DNA from: an uncultured Pelagibacteraceae bacterium
GTDB taxonomy: Bacteria; Pseudomonadota; Alphaproteobacteria; Pelagibacterales; Pelagibacteraceae
DNA: 64,000 nucleotides
NCBI GenBank assembly: GCA_902618695.1
Contig: CACNCB010000001.1
Location: 1 to 64,000, forward strand
Reading direction: 5' to 3'
Below are positions 20,257 through 30,212 of the stretch, piece by piece. Both the position numbers and the translations under genes were made by a program. Every line of letters starts with the position of its first letter. Positions within the stretch are counted from its first letter, which is position 1. The notes beneath the pieces are model-generated. The model was not told the DNA's origin, did not search any database, and was given only the letters and a program-made list of their open reading frames with translations.

Positions 20257-21423
20257 TTATTTTATCTGCGAGCAGACTTTTTCAATAATTTTTAATGCTA
20301 AATCAATTTCATTTTTTTTTACATTCAATGGAGGTAAAATACGAACAACATTTTCAGCTGCTCGAATAGTCAACAGCTGATTATCCATCAATTTTTTAAT
20401 GAAATTAGTTTGATCTTTATATAACTGTATCCCAATCAAAAAACCTTTTCCTCTTATTTTCTTAATTACATTCGGATATTTTTCCTGAACTTTATTTAAT
20501 TTAAATAAAAAATATTTTGATAATTTTTTTACATTATTTAAAAATTTCTTATTTGATATAATATCCATTACAGTATTTCCAACTGACATAGCCAAAGGGT
20601 TTCCTCCAAATGTTGACCCATGAGTTCCTGGCGTCATGCCTGAGGCAACTTTTTTATTCATTAAAACTGCACCGATAGGAAATCCTCCTCCTATCCCTTT
20701 TGCAATTGGCACAATATCAGGTTTTACTTTAGATTTTTCAAATGCAAAGAAATCACCTGATCTTCCTATCCCACACTGGACTTCGTCAAGGATTAATAAT
20801 ATTTTTTTCTCATTACATAATGCTCTTAATTCTTTTAAGCACCAATCAGGAATAACTTTAATGCCTCCTTCACCCATAATAGTTTCAACCATAATAGCAG
20901 CTGTATTCTTATTAATTTTCTTTGTAAGAGAATTGTGATCTCCAAAATTAAAATGATCGAAACCTGTAACTTTTGGACCAAATCCTTCAGTCATTTTTTT
21001 TGATCCGCTAGCAAAAATTGTTGCTAAAGTTCTTCCATGGAAGGAGTTTTTAATGCATAAAATTCTATTTTTATTCGGTTTACCAATTGAGTAAAAATAT
21101 CTTCTGGCAACTTTAATTGCTGCTTCTGTAGCTTCTGCTCCACTATTTTGAAACATCACAAAATCAGCAAAAGTCTTGGTACACAATTTTTTAGCAAGTT
21201 TTTCACCTTCTGGAATTTGGAAAGCATTGGAAACGTGCCAAAGTTTTTTTGATTGATCTCTTATAGTTTTAACTAATTTTGTATGGGCATGACCTAAAGA
21301 ATTTACAGCTATTCCTTGAACAAAATCTAAGTATTTTTTATTATCAGTAGAGTATAAAAAACTCCCCTTTCCGTATTTAAAGGAAATTTTTTTTCTATTA
21401 TAGTTTTTTACTAAATAACTCAT
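20257..21423 (-). CDS. argD: Acetylornithine aminotransferase
   Basis: Class III aminotransferase: NSGAEATEAAIKVAR, LDEVQCGIGRSG, AKGIGGGFPIGA. Confidence 0.95.
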   Translation of the reverse strand: MSYLVKNYNRKKISFKYGKGSFLYSTDNKKYLDFVQGIAVNSLGHAHTKLVKTIRDQSKKLWHVSNAFQIPEGEKLAKKLCTKTFADFVMFQNSGAEATEAAIKVARRYFYSIGKPNKNRILCIKNSFHGRTLATIFASGSKKMTEGFGPKVTGFDHFNFGDHNSLTKKINKNTAAIMVETIMGEGGIKVIPDWCLKELRALCNEKKILLILDEVQCGIGRSGDFFAFEKSKVKPDIVPIAKGIGGGFPIGAVLMNKKVASGMTPGTHGSTFGGNPLAMSVGNTVMDIISNKKFLNNVKKLSKYFLFKLNKVQEKYPNVIKKIRGKGFLIGIQLYKDQTNFIKKLMDNQLLTIRAAENVVRILPPLNVKKNEIDLALKIIEKVCSQIK

Positions 21424-21593
21424 AAATCTAATTTGTTTTTATAAAGTTTAATTATTTATACAAGTAAGGATTGAAAACATATATGTTTTGTTAATTGAGC
21501 ATTAATGTTGATAACTCTTATTTTTTGATTGTTTAATTTAATTTTATATCAGTATATTGTTGTTCTATATAAATTATATACAACATATTGATT

Positions 21594-22088
21594 ATGAGTT
21601 GGACTGAAGAAAAAGTTGCAAAATTAAAGGAGCTTTGGGGCAAAGGTAATACTGCAAGTCAAATTGCTGAGATAATCGGAGGCATAAGTAGGAATGCAGT
21701 AATAGGTAAAGCTCATAGACTAAACTTATCAGCAAAAATAAAAACTAGAACAACTACTTCAAATCAAAATTTTGACAGCGCAACAAATGAAAAAAATACC
21801 CAAATAAAAAGAGGGCGTAAAAGTAAATTTAAATCTTTAATAATTGAGAAAGATTTTGAGCCAGAAAATCCAAAACAACTTGAAGAATTAGATGAAAATT
21901 CTTGTAAATGGCCTATTGGTCATCCTGACGAAAAAAAGTTTTATTTTTGTGGAAGATCATCTTTAAAGGACTTTTCTTATTGTAAATTACATCTTTTATA
22001 TGCTTACCAACCTAAAGGCAAAAAAGATGACGTCACAGAAAAAGAAGAGGTTCCTGAATTTATCGAAAAAAAAATTCAGTCAGCCTAA
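21594..22088 (+). CDS. gcrA: GcrA-family cell cycle regulator
   Basis: MSWTEEKVAKLKELWGKGNTASQIAEIIGGISRNAVIGKAHRLNL; C-terminal CKWPIGHP...FCG...YCKLH. ATG at 21594 preferred over ORF-track 21588. Confidence 0.93.
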   Translation: MSWTEEKVAKLKELWGKGNTASQIAEIIGGISRNAVIGKAHRLNLSAKIKTRTTTSNQNFDSATNEKNTQIKRGRKSKFKSLIIEKDFEPENPKQLEELDENSCKWPIGHPDEKKFYFCGRSSLKDFSYCKLHLLYAYQPKGKKDDVTEKEEVPEFIEKKIQSA

Positions 22089-22089
22089 T

Positions 22090-23076
22090 TTAATTCGACT
22101 TACTGTCTAAATCATTTTTTGATGCATATTTTTCTGTAGAAAATTGACCACCTTCTCTCCACATATATGAGTATTTTTTAACTTCTTCATCAAAATATCT
22201 TAAGCTGGGGGTGCCGATATCAAAATTATTTTTGTACTTTCCTGATGCAATATTGTCATATTTTAGGAGTCTTAATTGATCCCTTGTGAGTAAAGGATTG
22301 GGCATTATTTCAAATAAGCTTGCTGAAATTTCTGCTATTTTTAGTGGAAAAGGTATAGTAAATCTTTTTTTTCCAATTAATTTTAATAATTTTTGAATTA
22401 TTTCTTTAAATGATATAGTTTCTGGTCCTACACATTCAATTATTTTTGAGTAAATTTTTTTTGAAATTACGTCATAAATAATATCAGTCAAATCTGAGCA
22501 ATGTATTGGAGAAAATTTTGTTTCTCCATTATAGTAAAGTGGAAAAAAAGGTAATCTATTTAATAAGGTCATAAAGTTTGTAGTAAAATTATCATCAGAG
22601 GAATAAACTACTGAAGGTCTAAGAACAGTAGCAAGTGGAAAATTTTTGAAAATTTTACTTTCACCTTCAAGTTTACTTTTAGCATAATTTGAGTCTACTG
22701 CTTCATTTATACCTAGAGCTGATAAATGTATAAAATGTTTGAGATTATATTCTTTACAGAGCTTTGCCAGAATTGAAGGAAATATAGAATGAATATTTTT
22801 AAAAGTGCTTCCTCTTTTTTTTTCAAATAAAATTCCGATTAAATTTATACATATGTCTGATCGTTTAAAAAGATCTCTTATTTTTTTTTCATCAAAAATA
22901 TTTGCCTCAACAATGTCTATATAACCAGCATTTGCTTGGGTTTTAATTATATAGCTTTTTTGGTGGAAATTTCTGGTAACTACGGTAACTTTATAATTAT
23001 TTTTAGTAAGCTTTCTTATTAAGTTTCTACCAATTTGACCACTCCCACCAAAAATTAGACAATTTTTTGCTTTCAT
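22090..23076 (-). CDS. Complex I NDUFA9-like NAD(P)-binding protein
   Basis: FGGSGQIGRNLIRKL Rossmann motif; atypical SDR / NDUFA9-like sequence. Confidence 0.8.
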   Translation of the reverse strand: MKAKNCLIFGGSGQIGRNLIRKLTKNNYKVTVVTRNFHQKSYIIKTQANAGYIDIVEANIFDEKKIRDLFKRSDICINLIGILFEKKRGSTFKNIHSIFPSILAKLCKEYNLKHFIHLSALGINEAVDSNYAKSKLEGESKIFKNFPLATVLRPSVVYSSDDNFTTNFMTLLNRLPFFPLYYNGETKFSPIHCSDLTDIIYDVISKKIYSKIIECVGPETISFKEIIQKLLKLIGKKRFTIPFPLKIAEISASLFEIMPNPLLTRDQLRLLKYDNIASGKYKNNFDIGTPSLRYFDEEVKKYSYMWREGGQFSTEKYASKNDLDSKSN

Positions 23077-23092
23077 ATATATATGTTTAAAA

Positions 23093-23701
23093 ATGAGTAA
23101 TATTCAATTACACAAAAATGATCTACCAGATGATTTAGAATTAGGCAATATAATAGCTGTAGATGGAGAATTTATGGGTTTAGATGTAAGAAGAGACCCT
23201 CTTTGTTTAATTCAAATTTCTTCGGGCAAATCAGATGCACATATCATTCAATTTGATAGAAAAAATTATAGAGCACCGAATTTAGTTAAAATCCTTAAAG
23301 ATGAAGAAATAGTAAAAATCTTTCATTATGGAAGAGCTGATATGGCACATATAAAATATTATCTAAATACAGACACTAATAACATTCTTGATACAAAAAT
23401 TGCCTCAAAATTAGCTAGATCATATTCTGATAATCACTCTTTAAAAACATTAATTAAAGAATTTAGAAATATAGACGTTAGTAAACAATTTCAAAATTCT
23501 GATTTTGGGGGTGAGCTGACTGCTGCACAATTAAAGTATTGTGCAAATGATGTTATACATTTGCATAAAATTCATGAAGAACTAACTAAAATTCTTGAGA
23601 GAGAAAATAGAATTGAATTATATAAAGATTGTCTAAAATTTTTAAAAACTAGAGTTGATCTTGATTTAGCTCTATTTAAGGATGATATTTGGTCACACTG
23701 A
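23093..23701 (+). CDS. rnd: Ribonuclease D-type 3'-5' exonuclease
   Basis: DEDD motifs: VDGEFMGLD, HYGRADMAHI, YCANDVIHLHKIH. Confidence 0.9.
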   Translation: MSNIQLHKNDLPDDLELGNIIAVDGEFMGLDVRRDPLCLIQISSGKSDAHIIQFDRKNYRAPNLVKILKDEEIVKIFHYGRADMAHIKYYLNTDTNNILDTKIASKLARSYSDNHSLKTLIKEFRNIDVSKQFQNSDFGGELTAAQLKYCANDVIHLHKIHEELTKILERENRIELYKDCLKFLKTRVDLDLALFKDDIWSH

Positions 23702-24669
23702 TGAATAAAAATAAATTTATATCTTCAGCAAGAGATGTAATTAATCTCGAAATTAGAGCATTACAACAATTAAAAAAAAATATTAGCAAGTCATTTTACG
23801 AGGCTGTACTTAAGATTGTAAAATGTCAGTCAAAAATTATTTTGTGTGGCGTTGGTAAAAGTGGATTAATTGCATCAAAAATTTCTTCAACCCTTGCATC
23901 TGTAGGAACCCCTTCTTTTTATCTTTCAGCTAGTGAAGCTAGTCACGGTGATCTTGGAATGATATCTAAAAAAGATATTCTAATTTTAATCAGTAACTCT
24001 GGTGAAACAGATGAGCTTAAAAATATAATCCAGTTTGCAAATAGAAATAAAATATTATTAATTGGAATTGTATCCAGAAAAAATTCTGTACTTTATAAAG
24101 CCTCAGACATAAAACTGCTTTTACCTCAAGTAATTGAGGCAGGAGGAATTGTTCCAACATCAAGTACAACAGCACAACTTGCCTTAGGTGATGCCATCGC
24201 AATAACATCTATGCAAATGAAAAAGTTTGGTAAATTGGATTTTAAAAAGTTACATCCTTCAGGAAGTCTATCAAATCAATTAAAAACTGTAGAGGATCTA
24301 ATGTTAGTAAAAAACAAAGTACCTTTTGTAAATGAAAACCTTACTTTAGATAAAGGAATTAAAATTATAAATAATAAAAAACTTGGAGTTGTAATTACTA
24401 GAAATAATAAAAATATAACGACAGGAATAGTAACGGATGGGGATATAAAAAGAATTATTCAAAAACATAGTAATATTAAAGAAATAAAGCTAAAAAAAAT
24501 AATCAAAAATAAACCATTGAGTGTTGATAAGAACCTGCTTGCAGCAAAAGCTCTAAAAATAATGAATGAAAATAAAATTACTTCTCTTTGTGTACATTCA
24601 AAAGTTAATAAAAATAAAACGATAGGATTGTTACATATTCACAATATTCTTGAAGCAAATATAAATTAA
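23701..24669 (+). CDS. kdsD: Arabinose-5-phosphate isomerase
   Basis: SIS domain (GVGKSGLIASKISSTLASVGTPSFYLSASEASHGDLG) plus two CBS domains. Confidence 0.94.
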   Translation: MNKNKFISSARDVINLEIRALQQLKKNISKSFYEAVLKIVKCQSKIILCGVGKSGLIASKISSTLASVGTPSFYLSASEASHGDLGMISKKDILILISNSGETDELKNIIQFANRNKILLIGIVSRKNSVLYKASDIKLLLPQVIEAGGIVPTSSTTAQLALGDAIAITSMQMKKFGKLDFKKLHPSGSLSNQLKTVEDLMLVKNKVPFVNENLTLDKGIKIINNKKLGVVITRNNKNITTGIVTDGDIKRIIQKHSNIKEIKLKKIIKNKPLSVDKNLLAAKALKIMNENKITSLCVHSKVNKNKTIGLLHIHNILEANIN

Positions 24670-24672
24670 ATA

Positions 24673-25263
24673 ATGTTTAAAACATTAATACAACTATTTT
24701 TAGTTTTGACTTTATTTTTAATTTTATCAATAGTTTTTTATAAATATTTTTATGATCAGTCTGAAAATAAAATAATTAAAGAAATTGAAACTGAAAAAAT
24801 TGTTAAAGATACAGTTATAAGTGAAGATAAAAAAGATAGTGTCATCTATAATTTATCATATAAAAAGTTTGATATTCTTAATAATGCTTACATTATTGAA
24901 GCCGATGAGGGCACACTCAAAGAAAACTCAGATGAAATTTTTATGAAAGTAGTTAGGGCTACTATAGATTATAATGATAAAGAAAAATTATTCATTTATT
25001 CAAGTAATGCAATATTTAATAAAAAAACATTCGAAACTAATTTCTTTAAAGGAGTTAAAGTTGTATACAAAAATCAAATTTTAGAGAGCAATACTCTTGA
25101 TTTTTTATTTGATAAAAATATTGCAATATTTAAAGATAACGTTAGATATGAACAGTTAGATACAAAAATGTTTAGTGATGAGATTATAATAAATTTATTA
25201 ACAAAAGAGATAATAATTAAATCCAAAAATAATTCTAATAAAGTAATTATTAAAAAAAACTAA
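24673..25263 (+). CDS. lptC: LPS export periplasmic protein LptC
   Basis: N-terminal TM then LptC-like beta-jellyroll; between kdsD and lptB. Confidence 0.8.
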   Translation: MFKTLIQLFLVLTLFLILSIVFYKYFYDQSENKIIKEIETEKIVKDTVISEDKKDSVIYNLSYKKFDILNNAYIIEADEGTLKENSDEIFMKVVRATIDYNDKEKLFIYSSNAIFNKKTFETNFFKGVKVVYKNQILESNTLDFLFDKNIAIFKDNVRYEQLDTKMFSDEIIINLLTKEIIIKSKNNSNKVIIKKN

Positions 25264-25266
25264 CAT

Positions 25267-26046
25267 ATGGCTATAGTAAAAAAATTTAGAATAATTTCTT
25301 ACAAAAAGAGAGATACGCTTTTATCGCTAGAAAATATATCATTTTCATTCAATAAAAATCATCAAATCTTAGATAATATTTCATTGGATATTCCTAAGGG
25401 ACAGATATTAGGCTTATTAGGATCTAATGGAACTGGAAAGTCAACCTTAATGAATATTATTTCTGGAATAATAAAACCGAATTATGGAAAAATAAAAATA
25501 AAAGGTACTGATGTAACTAAATTGCCTGTTTATTTAAGGACTAGAAAATTTAATATATCTATTATTCCACAATTTGGTGGACTTTTTTCTTCAATGACAG
25601 CTGAACAAAATTTAAGGGCTGTAGCAGAAATTTTAATTGAAGATAAATCATTCATAACTACGAAAATAAATGAACTTATTTCTAAATTTGAACTAGACTC
25701 GGTAAAAAAAATTGAGGCAAAATATCTTTCAGGGGGACAAAAACGAAGATTAGTAATTGCTATGGGATTAATTTCAAAACCTGAGATAATATTAATGGAT
25801 GAACCTTTGGCTGCTCTAGATCCACAAACAATTCAGATGCTACAGAATACAATTGTAAAACTACAGACAGATCTAAACTTAACAATAATAATTACAGACC
25901 ATCAAGCTCGGGACCTTCTAGCAATATGTGACAAGGCAATAATTCTTTCAAATAGTAAAATAGTTGCATCTGGAACACCCAATGAATTAATGAATGATTC
26001 AAATGCTAACAAGTTTTATTTTGGTAAAAATTTCCAATTTAAATAA
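25267..26046 (+). CDS. lptB: LPS export ABC transporter ATPase LptB
   Basis: GSNGTGKSTLMNII Walker A, YLSGGQKRR signature, ILMDEPLAALDP; ITDHQARDLL characteristic of LptB. Confidence 0.93.
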   Translation: MAIVKKFRIISYKKRDTLLSLENISFSFNKNHQILDNISLDIPKGQILGLLGSNGTGKSTLMNIISGIIKPNYGKIKIKGTDVTKLPVYLRTRKFNISIIPQFGGLFSSMTAEQNLRAVAEILIEDKSFITTKINELISKFELDSVKKIEAKYLSGGQKRRLVIAMGLISKPEIILMDEPLAALDPQTIQMLQNTIVKLQTDLNLTIIITDHQARDLLAICDKAIILSNSKIVASGTPNELMNDSNANKFYFGKNFQFK

Positions 26047-26054
26047 AAAATACA

Positions 26055-27383
26055 GTGAAAAATTACATTAGTATTTCAAAAAAAATTAAAAATTTTAAAA
26101 GAATAATTAAAATAGATGGAGATAAATCAATAAGTATTAGATCATTAATTTTTGCTTCTTTAGCTACAGGAAAGTCTAAAATACAAAATCTATTAGAGTC
26201 GGAAGATGTAATAAACACAATAAAATGTTTAAAAAAATTAGGAGTAAATATTAAAAAAAAAGAGAGAACTTACTTAGTTAATGGTGTGGGTATAAATAAA
26301 TATAAATTTCGAGAAAATTTAACTCTGGATGCAGGGAATAGTGGAACTTTGGCTCGACTCCTTTTTTCAACACTCGTAAGTTCTCCATATAAAATTAAAT
26401 TAATTGGTGATCAAAGTCTTTCAAAAAGAGACTTTGCAAGAATCATAAATCCATTATCTGATTTAGGTGCAAAATTTTTTCCAAAAAACAGAAAAAAATT
26501 ACCATTAATGATACAAAATTGTAGAAAGAATAAAAAAAATAAATTTTATGAATTAAAAGGTTCCGCTCAGGTAAAAAGTGCAATTATGATTGCAGGCTTA
26601 CAATTTAAAACAATAACTGAAATTATTGCAAAAAAATCAAGAAATCATACTGAAAACTTTTTTAAGTTTTTAAAAATTCCTATCAAAATAAAAAAAACAA
26701 AATCATTTGATAAAATAAAAATTAAAGGGATAGATAAATTCAATTCATTTAATTATACAATTCCCTCAGATATAAGCAGTAGTTTGTTTTTTCTTGCTTT
26801 AACAATTTTAACCAAAAAATCTGAGATTACTATAAAAAATGTAAACATAAACTCTACTAGAACTGGGGCTATTAAAATTTTAAGTAAAATGGGAATTAAG
26901 TTTAGATTTAAAAATATTAAAAATTACAAAGGAGAAAAAATTTCAGATATCTTTGTAAAATCTCCTAAGGAAATAAATTCAATTAATTGCCCAAAAACAT
27001 TTAATAGTAGTGCGATAGATGAATTTTTAATTATTTTTTTAATTGCTGCCAAAGCAAAAGGAACATCTTATTTTAAAGATCTTGGAGAACTAAATCATAA
27101 AGAAAGCCCTAGGTTAACAATTGGATCAAAGTTTTTAACAATGATCGGAGTTAAAAACTATTGTTTTAACAATAATATTAAAATAATAGGCAATCCGAAA
27201 CTCAAATTAAATGGAAACTTTGTAATGAAGGATTTTATGAAAGATCATAGGGTTTTTATGATGTCAACAATTGCTGCTTTAACTCTAGGTGGAAATTGGA
27301 AAATATACGATCCTCAGTCAGCAAAAACGTCTTTTCCTGCTTTCTTAAAATTGGTAAAAAAATTAGGTGGAAAATTTGTTTAA
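26055..27383 (+). CDS. aroA: 3-phosphoshikimate 1-carboxyvinyltransferase
   Basis: GDKSISIRSLIFASLATG, LDAGNSGTLARLL, GDQSLSKRDFARI. Confidence 0.95.
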   Translation: MKNYISISKKIKNFKRIIKIDGDKSISIRSLIFASLATGKSKIQNLLESEDVINTIKCLKKLGVNIKKKERTYLVNGVGINKYKFRENLTLDAGNSGTLARLLFSTLVSSPYKIKLIGDQSLSKRDFARIINPLSDLGAKFFPKNRKKLPLMIQNCRKNKKNKFYELKGSAQVKSAIMIAGLQFKTITEIIAKKSRNHTENFFKFLKIPIKIKKTKSFDKIKIKGIDKFNSFNYTIPSDISSSLFFLALTILTKKSEITIKNVNINSTRTGAIKILSKMGIKFRFKNIKNYKGEKISDIFVKSPKEINSINCPKTFNSSAIDEFLIIFLIAAKAKGTSYFKDLGELNHKESPRLTIGSKFLTMIGVKNYCFNNNIKIIGNPKLKLNGNFVMKDFMKDHRVFMMSTIAALTLGGNWKIYDPQSAKTSFPAFLKLVKKLGGKFV

Positions 27384-27519
27384 TTTATTAAGCAAATACT
27401 TAAGATGTGAAAAAACTAGATAATATTGATTAATATTAATTAAAAATCAAATTTCCAACTTGATTAATTTTAAAAAGGCCATTAAAAGTTCCATGATTTT
27501 AAAAAATTATTAATACTTA

Positions 27520-29247
27520 ATGGAAATATATCAAGATCTTAAAAATCCTAAATCTCAAGAGTTTGAGCAATTACTTAATAACGAATTATCAAAGCAGATA
27601 ATTGAAGAAGGTAAAGTTATTGATGGTACTGTCAATAAGATAACTGAGAAATTTGTTTTTTTACTTATTGAGGGTTTAAAAAGTGAGCCAGTATTGGATA
27701 TAAATGAGCTTAAATCATTAGGAATATTAGATGGACTAAAAATTGGTAAAAAAATACCAGTGCTGTTAGAAAAAATTGAGGACAAAAATGGTGAAGTTAT
27801 AGTATCTGCTTCTAAAGCTAAAAAAATAAAGGGCTGGGATAAATTAGTTGAAGCTTATGAAAAAAATGAACCAATTATGGGAAAAATAACTTCTAAATGT
27901 AAGGGCGGTTGCATAGTGGAACATATAGATACGGGCTCATTAATGTTTTTACCGGGATCACAAATAAGCGACAAACCTCTAAAAGATATCAGTCATCTTA
28001 TGAATGAACCTCAAAAATTTGCATTAATTAAATTGGATAAAATTAGAGGAAATGCATGTGTATCTAGGAGAGAAATTATATCATCATTTAAAAAAGAGGA
28101 TAAAGCTAAAATAATCGAAAAATATAAAGTTGGAGATGTTATTAAAGGAGCAGAAGTAAAAGGTTATAGTACCTTTGGATGTTTCTTTAATGTAAATAAC
28201 GAATTAGACGTGCTGGTTCATTTGCAGGAGATTTCATATTCTAGAGTTAATCACCCTGATGAGGTATTTAATATTGGCGAAAAACATAACCTAAAAGTTA
28301 TAAGTGTAGATAAAGAAAAATTACAAGTAGGTTGCTCTGTTAAGCAACTTTCACCAGACCCTTTTGAACATATAGAAAATTATGAATTAAATAAAACATA
28401 TAAAGCTAAAGTAGTTAAAATAATGGACTTTGGTGCATTTTGCGAATTAGAACCTGGTTTAACAACACTACTTCATTCTAGCGAATTAAGTTGGACAAAA
28501 AAAAATTTATCAGCAAAAAAACTTTTTAAAATTGGTGATGAAATTGACTGTGTGATTACAGAAATCGACAAAGATAAAAGACGCGTAGCAATATCACATA
28601 GACTTACCAAAGAAAATCCATACGAAACTTTTGAAAAGAAATATCCTCTTGAAAGCATCGTTAATGGTGAAATAGTAAATAAAAATGATTATTCATTATT
28701 TGTGAAAATCGAAGACACAGAAATAGATGCATTTCTGCATTGTAATGATTTAACTTACTTCAACAATGGAGAAGAGGAATTAGCAAAATATAAAAAAGGT
28801 GAAAAAATTAAGGTCAAAGTTTTAGAAATTAAAACTTCTGAACAAAAAATTAGGGTAGGATTAAAACAAACTTATTCCGATCCATTTGACTGGTTTAAAG
28901 GTAAGTCAATAAACCAAACTATAACTGTCAAAGTTATATCCACAGATAGCAAGGGCTTGATAGTAAGACCTGAAGGGTGTGAAATGGACTTTCAAATTAA
29001 AAAATCAGCAATTGCTATTAACGCTGCAGACTCTCGACCCAGTAGATGGACGGGAGGAGAATTGCTTGATTGTGCAATTGCAGATCTAGATTTAAATAAA
29101 CGTAAAGTCGTATTAAGTATAAAATTATTAGAAGAAATTGATAAAAAAGAAGCTCTGGAAAAATATGGAACAGAAGGCTCTGGTAAAAACCTTCCTTTTT
29201 CATCTTTATCTGAGGATTTGAAAAAAAAAGAAGAAGAAAAAGAATAA
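27520..29247 (+). CDS. rpsA: 30S ribosomal protein S1
   Basis: Multiple S1/OB repeats (MDFGAFCELEPGLTTLLHSSELSWTKK). Confidence 0.96.
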   Translation: MEIYQDLKNPKSQEFEQLLNNELSKQIIEEGKVIDGTVNKITEKFVFLLIEGLKSEPVLDINELKSLGILDGLKIGKKIPVLLEKIEDKNGEVIVSASKAKKIKGWDKLVEAYEKNEPIMGKITSKCKGGCIVEHIDTGSLMFLPGSQISDKPLKDISHLMNEPQKFALIKLDKIRGNACVSRREIISSFKKEDKAKIIEKYKVGDVIKGAEVKGYSTFGCFFNVNNELDVLVHLQEISYSRVNHPDEVFNIGEKHNLKVISVDKEKLQVGCSVKQLSPDPFEHIENYELNKTYKAKVVKIMDFGAFCELEPGLTTLLHSSELSWTKKNLSAKKLFKIGDEIDCVITEIDKDKRRVAISHRLTKENPYETFEKKYPLESIVNGEIVNKNDYSLFVKIEDTEIDAFLHCNDLTYFNNGEEELAKYKKGEKIKVKVLEIKTSEQKIRVGLKQTYSDPFDWFKGKSINQTITVKVISTDSKGLIVRPEGCEMDFQIKKSAIAINAADSRPSRWTGGELLDCAIADLDLNKRKVVLSIKLLEEIDKKEALEKYGTEGSGKNLPFSSLSEDLKKKEEEKE

Positions 29248-29263
29248 TTGAAGAAGATTTAAA

Positions 29264-29554
29264 TTGGCTATTGTAAAATCAAAGCTTCTACAACAATTAA
29301 AAAAATCATACCCCAATTTTAGCAATAAGGATCTAGATCGACTCGTTTTAATCATTTTAAATGAGATAAAGAGAGCTTTAAGGCGAGGTGATGGTGTAGA
29401 ATTAAGAAACTTTGGAACATTCAGGACAAAAACTCAAAAATCCTCTATTAGAAGAAACCCTAAAACTGGAGAGAAAGTTGCTGTCCCAGAAAAAAAAGTG
29501 ATATCTTGGAGAATGAGTAAAGATATGTTTAAAAAGATAAACAATGAAGAGTAA
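29264..29554 (+). CDS. ihfB: Integration host factor subunit beta-like (HU/IHF family)
   Basis: TTG start; VELRNFGTFRTKTQKSSIRRNPKTGEKVAVPEKKVISWRMSKDM; downstream of rpsA. Confidence 0.92.
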   Translation: MAIVKSKLLQQLKKSYPNFSNKDLDRLVLIILNEIKRALRRGDGVELRNFGTFRTKTQKSSIRRNPKTGEKVAVPEKKVISWRMSKDMFKKINNEE

Positions 29555-30212
29555 GATATTTATAGCTTGTGACACAACTAGCATTTCAAAAGTAAAAAAA
29601 ATAATAAAAAATACTCAAACATCAAAATTGAAAATTGGTTATAAATTTGGACTAGAATTTTTAAACTCAAAAAATGGAAGAAAGTTTGTGTCTAAACTAA
29701 ATAATCAAATTATATTTGGAGATTTTAAATTCTCAGATATTCCTAACACTTGTGTATCAGCAATAAAAGCTATTAAAGATCTTAAATTTAATTATTGCAC
29801 TATACACATAAGCTCAGGCTTAGAAGCATTAAAAGCAGCTAAAAAGGTTTCTGGAAAAACCAAAATAATCGGTGTTTCAATTCTAACTTCTTTAGACAAC
29901 AAGGCTTTAAAAGAAATAGGTTACAATAAAGATATAAAAAAATTAGTAGTCCATCAGGCGAAACTTGCACAAAAAGCAAAGTTGGATGCTATTGTTTGTA
30001 GTGCTCAAGAAGTAAAAATTGTAAGAAAATTTTTTAAAAAAGAAATTATTACGCCTGGGATAAGGTTTAATTCAAATAGAGGAGATCAAAAAAGAGTTCT
30101 CTCCCCAAAAGCAGCATTTAGAAATGGGAGTGATTGGCTTGTAATTGGAAGACCTATCACTAAAGGAAATATTAAAAATAATATTAAAAAATTAATTGAT
30201 CATTTAAACTGA
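29544..30212 (+). CDS. pyrF: Orotidine 5'-phosphate decarboxylase
   Basis: ACDT...KIGYKFG, FGDFKFSDIPNT (D-K-x-x-D motif), TPGIR. Confidence 0.92.
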   Translation: MKSKIFIACDTTSISKVKKIIKNTQTSKLKIGYKFGLEFLNSKNGRKFVSKLNNQIIFGDFKFSDIPNTCVSAIKAIKDLKFNYCTIHISSGLEALKAAKKVSGKTKIIGVSILTSLDNKALKEIGYNKDIKKLVVHQAKLAQKAKLDAIVCSAQEVKIVRKFFKKEIITPGIRFNSNRGDQKRVLSPKAAFRNGSDWLVIGRPITKGNIKNNIKKLIDHLN

